Shown here piece by piece: positions 1 to 6,429 of a stretch of 8,662 nucleotides of DNA. The position numbers and the translations under genes were made by a program. Under the pieces are notes generated by a model that did no database searches, was not told where the DNA came from, and worked only from the letters and a program-made list of their open reading frames with translations. Source of the stretch: an uncultured Arcobacter sp. Its GTDB lineage: Bacteria; Campylobacterota; Campylobacteria; Campylobacterales; Arcobacteraceae. The stretch is taken from NCBI GenBank assembly GCA_913062735.1, contig CAJXWI010000080.1, forward strand, positions 1 to 8,662, read 5' to 3'. Numbering within the stretch: the first letter of the stretch is position 1; every line of letters begins with the position of its first letter.

Positions 1-1271
1 CCCATATGTTTAATTTGATTGTCTATTCTTCCTAAGAAGTTGAGTAGTCCATTTTCATCTTCATATACCAAGTCACCTGTTCTATATAAAATATCTTTAA
101 AGTTATTTTGTAGTGGAGTTTGAATAAATAATTCAGACGTCCTTTTCAAATCATTATAATAGCCTAAAGCAATATTAGGTCCCAACAAACACAACTCACC
201 CTTACGTCCATCTGTGATTATATTAAGATTCTCATCTAATATAAGATATTGGAAATTTTTATTTATTTTTCCCAAAGGTGCCAATTTGTTCATCTCTTCA
301 AAATCTCGATCACTAATTTCATGTGATGAACATATACAAGTACCTTCTGTTGGACCGTAGACGTTAATTAACTGAGCATTACTGCTATATAAATCAAAAA
401 GCTTTTTTAACTCAGCTTTGGGGAATCCTTCTCCTCCAAAAGTGAAAATTCTTACATGATTTAAATTTTCTTTAGTTAGTACTCTCATTGTTGTTAAATA
501 TACTAACAAAGAAGGAACACTAAACCAAATAGTACACTGTAACTCATCAATATCACTTACAAGCTGTTTTGGATTACTCAGTACGTCTTTTTTTATTGGG
601 GCAAGTGAAGCTCCACTAAAAAACGCAGTATAAAAATCGAAAACAGAATTATCAAAATACATAGGGCTTAATTGAGCAAAAATATCATTACATTTAATAT
701 CATATAATTCTATACTCCAAGATATAAAGCTTATTATATTTGAATGAGAGATTGTAACACCTTTTGGAATACCGGTGGAACCTGATGTAAACATAATATA
801 CGCAGGAAAATTAGAAGATACAGTTAATGTAATCTCTAAATTTGATTTTTTAAAGTTTTTTAATTCGTTAAAATTATTAAATAAATCAACTATTTGCAGA
901 TTGTTTTTTTCAATTAGTCCCAGATTCTGACGGCTAAGATCATGATCAGTAATGACGATACGAGGTTTTGAAGTGTCTAGAATCTTTTGGAATCTAGAAG
1001 AAGGGTTGTCTTCATCAAGATTCGTATATATCAAGCCAAGCTTTAAACAAGCAATCATAGATGCATATGAATATTTTTCTTTTGTATTAAAAATAGCCAC
1101 AACATCATTTTTAAATAGCCCTTTTTGGAGTAATAAGTAGGCTATTTGATTTGAAAGTTCATTTAATTCATTGTATGTAATATTCTCATTTTTGTATTTT
1201 ATCGCTGTTTTATTTTTGTTTTTTAAAACAACATACTCAAAGAATAAACCTAAATTATGAAAAGAACTCAT
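1..1271 (-). CDS. Amino-acid adenylating enzyme (DltA/NRPS A-domain type), C-terminus beyond window
   Basis: Stand-alone member of the ANL adenylating family, expected to activate a carboxylic acid with ATP and load it on a carrier protein in the cytoplasm. The frame is open for 423 codons from ATG at 1271 to the left edge, so the gene is partial; about 80-100 C-terminal residues are probably missing. Core motifs run in order: P-loop TSGSTGIPKG (162-171), FDNS (207), FGGEGFP (278-284), NVYGPTE (303-309), YRTGD (396-400) and GRIDNQIKHMG from 414. In amino-acid-specific A-domains and DltA, the Asp of the FDxS motif contacts the substrate alpha-amino group; Asp207 is present, which favours an amino acid over a plain fatty acid. 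The Cys of the DltA motif FxFCGE is Gly279 here, so D-alanine specificity should not be assumed. The start overlaps the upstream stop (ATGA) with no clear SD, suggesting translational coupling. The carrier at 3726-3944 is the obvious partner. The substrate is unknown. Confidence 0.9.
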   Translation of the reverse strand, partial: MSSFHNLGLFFEYVVLKNKNKTAIKYKNENITYNELNELSNQIAYLLLQKGLFKNDVVAIFNTKEKYSYASMIACLKLGLIYTNLDEDNPSSRFQKILDTSKPRIVITDHDLSRQNLGLIEKNNLQIVDLFNNFNELKNFKKSNLEITLTVSSNFPAYIMFTSGSTGIPKGVTISHSNIISFISWSIELYDIKCNDIFAQLSPMYFDNSVFDFYTAFFSGASLAPIKKDVLSNPKQLVSDIDELQCTIWFSVPSLLVYLTTMRVLTKENLNHVRIFTFGGEGFPKAELKKLFDLYSSNAQLINVYGPTEGTCICSSHEISDRDFEEMNKLAPLGKINKNFQYLILDENLNIITDGRKGELCLLGPNIALGYYNDLKRTSELFIQTPLQNNFKDILYRTGDLVYEDENGLLNFLGRIDNQIKHM

Positions 1272-2221
1272 AAATATTCAGCAATGGCATACCCAAATCC
1301 ACCTTTGCCATATTCATTACCACAATAAAACATAAACACTTTATCTTTATATTTTATTACGTGAGGATAACATATCATTTCACTATCCCAGCCTTTTTCT
1401 GATACATCAATACCTACATCATTATCAATTCTACTCCAGTTGGTTTTATCAGAAGATGTTGCATACCCAATTCTATAACCACCTTTTGTTTTTCCATCTT
1501 TACTAAAAGAGTCTCTAACTGAATACCACATATGATATGTACCATCTATTTCTAAAACACTTGGGGTTGCAAGATTTTCATCCTTGGTATTTACATCTAT
1601 ACAAACAAGATTTGGGTAATTCCAATTTATACCATCTAAAGATGTAGCGTACTTAATTACATAACTTGGATTGTAAACATTATTCTGTTTTTGCCAACCT
1701 GTATAAGAGGTATACCACATATGCCAATTTTTATTTTCATCTATTTTAATAGAAATATTACCTACTCCAAATGGCAAATCTTTTGATATTCCTATGATTG
1801 GCCCTTCACTATACTTTGTAAAAGTCACACCTCTATCTTCACTAATTGCCAATCCCATTGTGATGTAATAGGGGACATTAATTCCTCTTTGCCATCCCAT
1901 GTAGTACATATATATTTTATCATCAACCTCAACGATTTCTGCAACCATTGTTCCATTTTCATCAAATGTACCAACAGTACCCGTTTCTATTAAAGATTTA
2001 TTATGCAGGCATATTACATTTTTAGGGTTATTTATGTCTAAATCTACAAAACCTATTTGTGAAACAAAATTACCATTTTTATCTGCTTTTTCTCTAGTTG
2101 TAAAATACAGCCTATAAACTTCTTTTTCTATGAAAAATCCTGTTAATGGAGAAGTATACGTTGCCATCCATTCAAATTGATTTCTAGCTTCTAAAATTTT
2201 ACCTTCTTTAATCCAATTCAT
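1268..2221 (-). CDS. Five-bladed beta-propeller protein related to glycoside hydrolases (GH32/43/130-like)
   Basis: A 317-residue protein with the repeat pattern of a five-bladed beta-propeller. Inner-strand motifs recur at 36-43 (YRLYFTTR), 103-110 (IYMYYMGW), 166-173 (WHMWYTSY), 229-236 (YHMWYSVR) and 295-302 (VFMFYCGN). Three are followed by an outer-strand motif of the type I-G-Y-A-T-S-x-D-x-x-x-W (122-137, 189-200, 251-262). This is the fold of GH32, 43, 62, 68, 117 and 130. Candidate acidic residues sit in GTFDENG (84-90) and GWDSEM (277-282), but I cannot say which are catalytic or whether it hydrolyses anything. No signal peptide or membrane segment is visible, so it is probably cytosolic, unlike most secreted glycosidases of these families. 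ATG at 2221 overlaps the GNAT stop (ATGA) and has AAGG 7 nt upstream; its own stop overlaps the adenylating enzyme start. Context suggests a role in making or editing the modified sugar. Confidence 0.8.
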   Translation of the reverse strand: MNWIKEGKILEARNQFEWMATYTSPLTGFFIEKEVYRLYFTTREKADKNGNFVSQIGFVDLDINNPKNVICLHNKSLIETGTVGTFDENGTMVAEIVEVDDKIYMYYMGWQRGINVPYYITMGLAISEDRGVTFTKYSEGPIIGISKDLPFGVGNISIKIDENKNWHMWYTSYTGWQKQNNVYNPSYVIKYATSLDGINWNYPNLVCIDVNTKDENLATPSVLEIDGTYHMWYSVRDSFSKDGKTKGGYRIGYATSSDKTNWSRIDNDVGIDVSEKGWDSEMICYPHVIKYKDKVFMFYCGNEYGKGGFGYAIAEYL

Positions 2222-2976
2222 TCAGATACCTTAATATTATAAAAATCATATTCAAATTTTACTTTAAATCCAATTCTTTTAGCCAAATTATATGAAGCTA
2301 AATTATTTGCATAACAATCCCAAAGAGGAACCAAATTTTCAAGTTTTAAATTATAAATATACATTCTAACTAAATTCAAACCAATGTTTTGTCCTCTGGA
2401 TAGAGTATTAACATATATATCTATTTCCGCAAACTGTTCAGATACAGCAGCCGAGTAACAGATACCTTCAACTTCACTATTTTTTATGTACAAACATGCA
2501 TAACTATTTTTTAGAAAAGATAAACAATTGTTCCAAAATCTACTACACAGTTGTAATCCAAATAAATCTTTATCATCAAATTTGGTATCTTTTAAAAATT
2601 TATAACTATTTGTTTGTTCATATGAAATATCATCTTCATAAAACAACTTTATCCGATTACTTATATTAGCAACTATATTTATTTCTCTTAAACTACTTAA
2701 AGGATCATAGAGTCTTATCACTTTCACTTTATCTTTTAATTTTATTTTTGCTTCTTCAAAAAAATTAAAATAATCTTTTTTTGATGTGTTTCTTCCAGAA
2801 TTTAAAATATATGAAAATCCAAATTTATGTACAATAAGATATAACTCATTTTTATTTAAAATATAACCACCTTGAAATTGATTTACAACAGAAGTAATAA
2901 TAGGGAAATATAAGATATGTTCGTCATAAATTTTTTTAACATTAACATATTCATCATTTTCTAAAATTCTAATCAA
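2218..2976 (-). CDS. GNAT-family N-acetyltransferase
   Basis: A 252-residue protein whose C-terminal half is a GNAT acyl-CoA transferase domain. The acyl-CoA pyrophosphate loop is RGQNIG (194-199), matching R/Q-x-x-G-x-G/A except that Ile stands before the final Gly. It is followed by the typical closing segment with Trp219-Asp220, Asn224-Asn225 and LAKRIGF (231-237). The N-terminal ~120 residues show no motif I recognise; the overall layout resembles the GNAT_acetyltran group (longer GNATs with an N-terminal extension). The start is TTG at 2976, forming a TTGA overlap with the SDR stop; no ATG lies near the N-terminus, and a weak purine-rich site (GGCGGA) sits about 8 nt upstream. Its stop overlaps the propeller start. 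It may acylate the amino group of a sugar or of a carrier-bound amino acid. The substrate cannot be read from the sequence. Confidence 0.8.
   Translation of the reverse strand: MIRILENDEYVNVKKIYDEHILYFPIITSVVNQFQGGYILNKNELYLIVHKFGFSYILNSGRNTSKKDYFNFFEEAKIKLKDKVKVIRLYDPLSSLREINIVANISNRIKLFYEDDISYEQTNSYKFLKDTKFDDKDLFGLQLCSRFWNNCLSFLKNSYACLYIKNSEVEGICYSAAVSEQFAEIDIYVNTLSRGQNIGLNLVRMYIYNLKLENLVPLWDCYANNLASYNLAKRIGFKVKFEYDFYNIKVSE
2229..2232 (-). promoter_or_regulatory. Ribosome binding site of the beta-propeller gene
   Basis: AAGG lies 7 nt before the ATG at 2221, within the end of the GNAT gene. It supports this start and shows that the ATGA-overlapped gene can also recruit ribosomes itself. 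Confidence 0.55.
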
Positions 2977-3716
2977 ATAACAAGTCCGCCGTCAATTTCC
3001 AAAGTCTTCCCACTTATGTGATCATTTTGAATAATAAAGCACACTGTACTAGATATATGTTCAGCATTACCTAATTTTTTTATAGGTGTTTGTTTTTTCA
3101 TATGATCAAGCATTTTTTCGGTAACTGCATTATGTGTGGATTCAGTATCCATAAACCCAGGTGCAATTGATACTGATCTAATGCCAAATGAGCCTAATTC
3201 TTTTGACCAAACTTTTGACATAGACTCTAAACCAGCTTTAGCAGCAGAATATGCACTTTGACCAGCATTTCCTTTTGCACTAATAGAACTTATATTTATA
3301 ATTACACCTTTTGTTCTATTCATAACCATTTGCTCTACAACATAAGAAGTAAGAATAAAAGGTGCCGTTAGATTAATGTCAATAACTTTTTTCCAAGTAC
3401 TGGGACTATGCCGTTTTTTAGTTGACATTATATTTATTAGTGGTTCACTGTACAAAATTCCAGCATTATTAACTAAAATATCAATTTTACTAAACTTTTT
3501 TAAAGTCATATCTACAGAATTTTGGATATCTTCTTCTTTGGTTAAATCACATTGTATTAAAAAAAGATTATCATTTTCTTTCATCAAGTCAAGCGCAGTT
3601 TGGTTGATATCAAAAATAGCAACCTTAGCACCATATTTCAAAAGGTCTTCCACAATTACTTTACCAAGACCACTGGCTCCACCTGTGACAAGTGCTGTTT
3701 TATTATTAATATCCAT
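2973..3716 (-). CDS. Short-chain dehydrogenase/reductase (FabG-like SDR)
   Basis: A 247-residue classical SDR with a complete active site. The Rossmann cofactor motif TGGASGLG is at 11-18, NNAG at 83-86 and the structural Asn at 115. The catalytic triad is Ser143, Tyr156 and Lys160 (YSAAK), followed by PG at 186-187 and IDGG at 241-244. Asp36 at the end of the second beta-strand (AIFDIN) usually means preference for NAD(H) over NADP(H). The stretch between NNAG and Asn115 is about four residues longer than in typical FabG, with a basic KKRHSPS segment. It lies directly after the carrier protein (9-nt gap), so a role in oxidising or reducing a carrier-bound acyl group is attractive; a nucleotide-sugar oxidoreductase is the alternative. 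It starts at ATG 3716, with no strong SD, and ends in a TTGA overlap with the GNAT gene. Confidence 0.92.
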   Translation of the reverse strand: MDINNKTALVTGGASGLGKVIVEDLLKYGAKVAIFDINQTALDLMKENDNLFLIQCDLTKEEDIQNSVDMTLKKFSKIDILVNNAGILYSEPLINIMSTKKRHSPSTWKKVIDINLTAPFILTSYVVEQMVMNRTKGVIINISSISAKGNAGQSAYSAAKAGLESMSKVWSKELGSFGIRSVSIAPGFMDTESTHNAVTEKMLDHMKKQTPIKKLGNAEHISSTVCFIIQNDHISGKTLEIDGGLVI

Positions 3717-3725
3717 TATTATATA

Positions 3726-3944
3726 TTACTTTTCTATAACCACTAATTTGATACTACTAATATCTTTCATACTCATTATATCATCCATACTCAATTGAAC
3801 ATTCAATCCCTCTTCAATAGATGTTACTAAATCCATATGAGTCAAAGAATCCCAATTTTCTATATCTTCCATTGTTAATGCATCATTTAATTCATTTTTT
3901 TTTAGTCTAAAAACTTCACACAATATTTCTTCTAATTTTTCCAT
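3726..3944 (-). CDS. Stand-alone acyl/peptidyl carrier protein
   Basis: A 72-residue acidic four-helix carrier protein of normal ACP length. The phosphopantetheine attachment site is Ser33 in WDSLTHM (31-37), and the following helix (SIEEGLNVQLSMDDI) has the expected pattern. It would be cytosolic, activated by a phosphopantetheinyl transferase encoded elsewhere, and would hold an acyl or aminoacyl group as a thioester. The adenylating enzyme at 1-1271 is the likely loading partner, giving a split arrangement like DltA/DltC. It sits between the hexapeptide acyltransferase (6-nt gap) and the SDR (9-nt gap), so likely donor-using and donor-modifying enzymes flank it. ATG at 3944 has AGGAG 11 nt upstream. 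A housekeeping fatty-acid ACP is unlikely: the core DSLE/DSLD context differs (DSLTHM) and no fab genes are adjacent. Confidence 0.93.
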   Translation of the reverse strand: MEKLEEILCEVFRLKKNELNDALTMEDIENWDSLTHMDLVTSIEEGLNVQLSMDDIMSMKDISSIKLVVIEK

Positions 3945-3950
3945 TCTTCG

Positions 3951-4616
3951 TTATACTCCTGTAAATTGTAAAAATCTTTGACTATCAAGTCTAAACTTTT
4001 CACCATCTCTTGATACATAAACTTCTTTTGCTTTTGTATTTTTTGTTATAAGTGTATTTGCTCCAATAAAATTTTCATCTTCTATTGTTATGTTATGTCC
4101 TATAGTAGCATTCACACCTAAAAAACACTTTGATTTGATAGTTGAATCCCCAGAAATTACAACACCTGAAGTAATCCAGTTTGTATCTTCTACACAACAA
4201 CCATGAGCGACTACGCAATTACTCCACATAAAATTACTGTTTCCAAGTTTTGCATAGGGTTGAATGGTAACGTGATCTAGTATAATATTGTTTTCACCAA
4301 TCTCTATATTATCATGAAATTCGACAGAAGGATGTATATAATTTATAAAACTATATCCCTTCTCCTTTGCCTCATTATATTTATTCGCTCTTAAGTTATT
4401 CATTTGAATATATCCAACTGCAATAATCATTTTAACTTCAGCAGGATTACATTGTTCTTCAATTTTATCAAAAGCAAATAGAGGCAAAGACTCTATGCTT
4501 TCTTCTTTAATACAACTATGATCCACTGTAAATGCGACAACATCAAATTCTTTTTTTAAAAATTGATAAATTATTTTTGCTATTCTTCCATTCCCATATA
4601 TTACAACTTTTTGCAC
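3951..4616 (-). CDS. PglD/NeuD-like hexapeptide sugar N-acyltransferase
   Basis: A 221-residue two-domain acyltransferase. The N-terminal ~95 residues form a small Rossmann-like domain starting IYGNGRIAK (6-14), which in PglD binds the nucleotide sugar. Residues ~97-195 form a left-handed beta-helix of hexapeptide repeats (I-G-E-N, I-G-N-S, I-x-G-D, I-G-A-N patterns). His138 (VVAHGCCVED) aligns by context with the catalytic His of PglD/NeuD. Family members N- or O-acylate sugars, often the 4-amino group of a UDP- or dTDP-4-amino-6-deoxyhexose, using acyl-CoA or acyl-ACP. The aminotransferase two genes upstream would make such an amine, and the carrier protein gene follows directly, so an acyl-ACP donor is plausible (inference). 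The start is GTG at 4616, supported by AAAGGG 5 nt upstream. Function by family is fairly sure; donor and sugar are unknown. Confidence 0.87.
   Translation of the reverse strand: MQKVVIYGNGRIAKIIYQFLKKEFDVVAFTVDHSCIKEESIESLPLFAFDKIEEQCNPAEVKMIIAVGYIQMNNLRANKYNEAKEKGYSFINYIHPSVEFHDNIEIGENNIILDHVTIQPYAKLGNSNFMWSNCVVAHGCCVEDTNWITSGVVISGDSTIKSKCFLGVNATIGHNITIEDENFIGANTLITKNTKAKEVYVSRDGEKFRLDSQRFLQFTGV
3956..3960 (-). promoter_or_regulatory. Ribosome binding site of the carrier protein gene
   Basis: AGGAG sits inside the last codons of the hexapeptide transferase gene, 11 nt before the ATG at 3944. It is the best anti-SD match in the window, which fits a need for higher expression of the small carrier protein (inference). 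Confidence 0.6.
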
Positions 4617-4621
4617 TAAAA

Positions 4622-4627
4622 CCCTTT
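4622..4627 (-). promoter_or_regulatory. Ribosome binding site deciding the GTG start at 4616
   Basis: AAAGGG is placed 5 nt before a GTG. The protein begins MQKVVIYGNG from this GTG, right at the first strand of the Rossmann domain, so the non-ATG start is well supported. Confidence 0.6.
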
Positions 4628-4628
4628 A

Positions 4629-5318
4629 TTATACTAATTCATAATTATCTAACATTTTTTTAATTTCATTTACATCATTAAACATCATTATATCTATAAT
4701 AGATAAATTTGGAATAAATTTGTTTTCAAATTGGGAATATGAGGATAGTCCACTTTTTATGAATTTAAGTTTAATATTATTATCGGTAAATTTCTCTTTT
4801 TCATATAACTTCATACCACCAATGGCATTAATATAAATTTTAGCATCCATTTTGTTAGATATATCAATTATTTTTTCTTGAGATTTTAAACTTTCATTTT
4901 TTTCTATACTACTAGAGTAAATATAATGTGTATTTATATTTAAATAAAAGGAAATAATTTGTATAGAATTTCCAATAAACTTGGCCAAATTCTTTTCTTT
5001 TTGCATTAGTATTTTTTCTAGAATAGGATAAACATCATTATAGTATGGTGCTTTACTGTATGTTCGTTGAATTGTTTTCAAAATTTTATTTGTATTATTG
5101 CCAACTTCAATTTCATTAATAAGTTTATTTTGACTAACTTTCAATAGTTCTAATACAATATTCTTAGGTTCATTTGATATTAAAATCGAATTTTTATTGA
5201 TATAACCTTTTTTAATGTAGTTTACATCATCAAATATAACAAACGTATCAACAGCGTTGATTAACTGCCAGTATCCAATATAAGGGAAAAAGTAAGGTTG
5301 CATGATAGCAATTGTCAC
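4629..5318 (-). CDS. WbqC-family protein
   Basis: A 229-residue member of the WbqC-like family, recognised by its N-terminal pattern MTIAIMQPYFFPYIGYW (1-17), DDVNYIKKGYIN (30-41), SKAPYYNDV, a YINAIGG segment near 161-167, and FIPNLSIIDIMMFN near the C-terminus. The family is common in O-antigen and glycan clusters beside aminosugar genes, and I know of no firmly established biochemical activity. No signal peptide or membrane helix is seen, so it is likely cytosolic. GTG at 5318 forms a GTGA overlap with the aminotransferase stop and has AAGGAA 5 nt upstream; an ATG at 5303 (Met6) is in frame but would cut off the conserved first strand. Lying between the aminotransferase and the hexapeptide acyltransferase suggests it acts on the new amino sugar, possibly in acyl or aminoacyl transfer (inference). 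Confidence 0.85.
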   Translation of the reverse strand: MTIAIMQPYFFPYIGYWQLINAVDTFVIFDDVNYIKKGYINKNSILISNEPKNIVLELLKVSQNKLINEIEVGNNTNKILKTIQRTYSKAPYYNDVYPILEKILMQKEKNLAKFIGNSIQIISFYLNINTHYIYSSSIEKNESLKSQEKIIDISNKMDAKIYINAIGGMKLYEKEKFTDNNIKLKFIKSGLSSYSQFENKFIPNLSIIDIMMFNDVNEIKKMLDNYELV

Positions 5319-6388
5319 AAAGATTCCTTGATTAGTTTAATGATTTTGTCTTGATTATCGTTCTCCAATTCAGCATATAAGGGTAAACATAAAATTCTAC
5401 TTGATATATCTCTTGAGGTTTTACAATATTGCTTGGGTTCAATATAGTTCAATGTATCTAATGATGGGTAAAAATATCTTCTTGGAAAAATATTTGCATC
5501 ATTTAAAGTTTTCTCTACTCGCTTAGTTTGAGTTTCATTTTCTAAAATAATTGGAAAATATGAAAAATTTTGTGTTGATATTGGATTTTGTTTTTGAAAC
5601 TGTACATAACCTTTTAATTCTAAAAAATACTTTTCACAAATAACTTTTCTACTTAATTTTACTTTTTCAATTTCGTCAAGTAATGCCAATCCCATCGCAG
5701 CTTCAAATTCATTCATTTTAGCGTTGGTACCTAGTTGTGGTATTAGTTCAGAGTTTTCAATACCAAAATTTATCAAATATCTCGCTTTTTCCACCAAGGT
5801 ATCATCATTAATAACCAAAGCTCCACCTTCGATGGTATGAAATAACTTTGTAGCATGGAAACTTAATGTAGAAATATCTCCATATTCTAGTAAACTTTTA
5901 TTTTTATATTTTACTCCAAAAGCATGTGCCGCATCGTAAATAACTTTAAGTTTATTATCTTTAGCAATTTCATCTATGTGTTCAACATCACAGGCATTTC
6001 CAAATACATGCACAGGTACAATTGCACTCGTATCCTGTGTTATAGATTTTGTAATGCTCTGTGGATTTATATTTAGTGTTTCAGAATCAATATCTGCAAA
6101 AATTGGTTTTAATCCATTTGTTACAAGGGAACTTGTTGTTGCAACAAAAGTAAAAGGGGTAGTAACTACATAATCTTTTATGTCTAATGTTCTATAGGCT
6201 ATTTCTAATGCAACAGTACCATTTGCGACAAGAACAATATTTCTAACACCTAGGAAGTCTGCTAGTTTTATTTCAAGCTCTTTCACCAAGGGGCCACCAT
6301 TTGTAATCCAGCCATTTTCATATATTTTATCAACATACTTTTTATATTTTTCTTTATCTGGTAAAAATGTTTTAGTTACATTTATCAT
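5315..6388 (-). CDS. DegT/DnrJ/EryC1/StrS-family sugar aminotransferase
   Basis: A 357-residue PLP-dependent aminotransferase of nucleotide-linked keto-sugars, of normal family length. Visible active-site features: ANGTVALE (55-62) for phosphate binding, YDAAHAFG with Asp152 contacting the PLP ring nitrogen, and Lys181 in SFHATKLFHTIEGGA (176-190), which forms the Schiff base. GTNAKMNEFEAAMG (220-233) contributes from the partner subunit in family dimers. The SFHATKxFxxxEGG form is shared with VioA, QdtB and FdtB, which make 3- or 4-amino-6-deoxyhexoses on dTDP using glutamate. I cannot tell C3 from C4 specificity by eye. It should supply the amine acylated by the downstream enzymes. ATG at 6388 has GAGGA 12 nt upstream. 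Its stop overlaps the WbqC start (GTGA). No 4,6-dehydratase is present in the window. Confidence 0.94.
   Translation of the reverse strand: MINVTKTFLPDKEKYKKYVDKIYENGWITNGGPLVKELEIKLADFLGVRNIVLVANGTVALEIAYRTLDIKDYVVTTPFTFVATTSSLVTNGLKPIFADIDSETLNINPQSITKSITQDTSAIVPVHVFGNACDVEHIDEIAKDNKLKVIYDAAHAFGVKYKNKSLLEYGDISTLSFHATKLFHTIEGGALVINDDTLVEKARYLINFGIENSELIPQLGTNAKMNEFEAAMGLALLDEIEKVKLSRKVICEKYFLELKGYVQFQKQNPISTQNFSYFPIILENETQTKRVEKTLNDANIFPRRYFYPSLDTLNYIEPKQYCKTSRDISSRILCLPLYAELENDNQDKIIKLIKESL
5324..5329 (-). promoter_or_regulatory. Ribosome binding site deciding the GTG start at 5318
   Basis: AAGGAA lies 5 nt before the GTG of the WbqC gene. The downstream in-frame ATG at 5303 has no comparable spacing to an SD, so GTG is preferred. 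Confidence 0.6.
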
Positions 6389-6429
6389 TCTTTAGCTATT
6401 TCCTCAATAGTTTTACTATCTATTTTAAA
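6385..6429 (-). other. Possible frameshift site and 12-codon extension of the deacetylase gene
   Basis: The last codons of the deacetylase read TAT TTA AAA TAG, which contains TTTAAAA (6429-6423), matching the X XXY YYZ pattern of -1 slippery sites. If one A is added to the run, or the ribosome slips back one base, the frame continues for 12 sensible codons (IDSKTIEEIAKE) and stops at TGA (6387-6385), overlapping the aminotransferase ATG as ATGA. That is the junction style seen elsewhere in this operon. It could be a sequencing or assembly homopolymer error, a recent mutation, programmed slippage or chance. I see no clear downstream stem-loop in the short interval, so programmed slippage is the weaker reading. 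Confidence 0.4.
6401..6405 (-). promoter_or_regulatory. Ribosome binding site of the aminotransferase gene
   Basis: GAGGA lies 12 nt before the ATG at 6388, slightly long spacing. It lies within the 31-nt gap that could encode the extended tail of the preceding deacetylase. Confidence 0.45.

Noticed and set aside
3376..3798. Long plus-strand open frame opposite the SDR and carrier protein genes
   Set aside because: It is antisense to two genes with complete catalytic motifs, has no recognisable domain and spans a gene boundary; it is a shadow frame. The same holds for plus-strand frames near 952-1140, 5976-6173, 7369-7593 and 8219-8471.
1..3944. A teichoic acid D-alanylation (dlt) operon
   Set aside because: The adenylating enzyme and carrier protein resemble DltA and DltC, but no DltB (MBOAT) or DltD gene is present, the DltA Cys is Gly, and the neighbours are aminosugar genes.
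2973..3944. A fatty-acid synthesis cluster (ACP plus FabG-like SDR)
   Set aside because: No ketosynthase, malonyl transferase or dehydratase is nearby, the carrier site is DSLTHM rather than the DSLE/DSLD typical of FabF-linked ACPs, and the surrounding genes are glycan-related.
3726..5318. A pseudaminic or legionaminic acid pathway, given the NeuD-like gene and aminotransferase
   Set aside because: No NeuB-type synthase, CMP transferase or PseB/PseG-like gene is in the window. The hexapeptide and aminotransferase families are shared with viosamine/Qui4N-type pathways.
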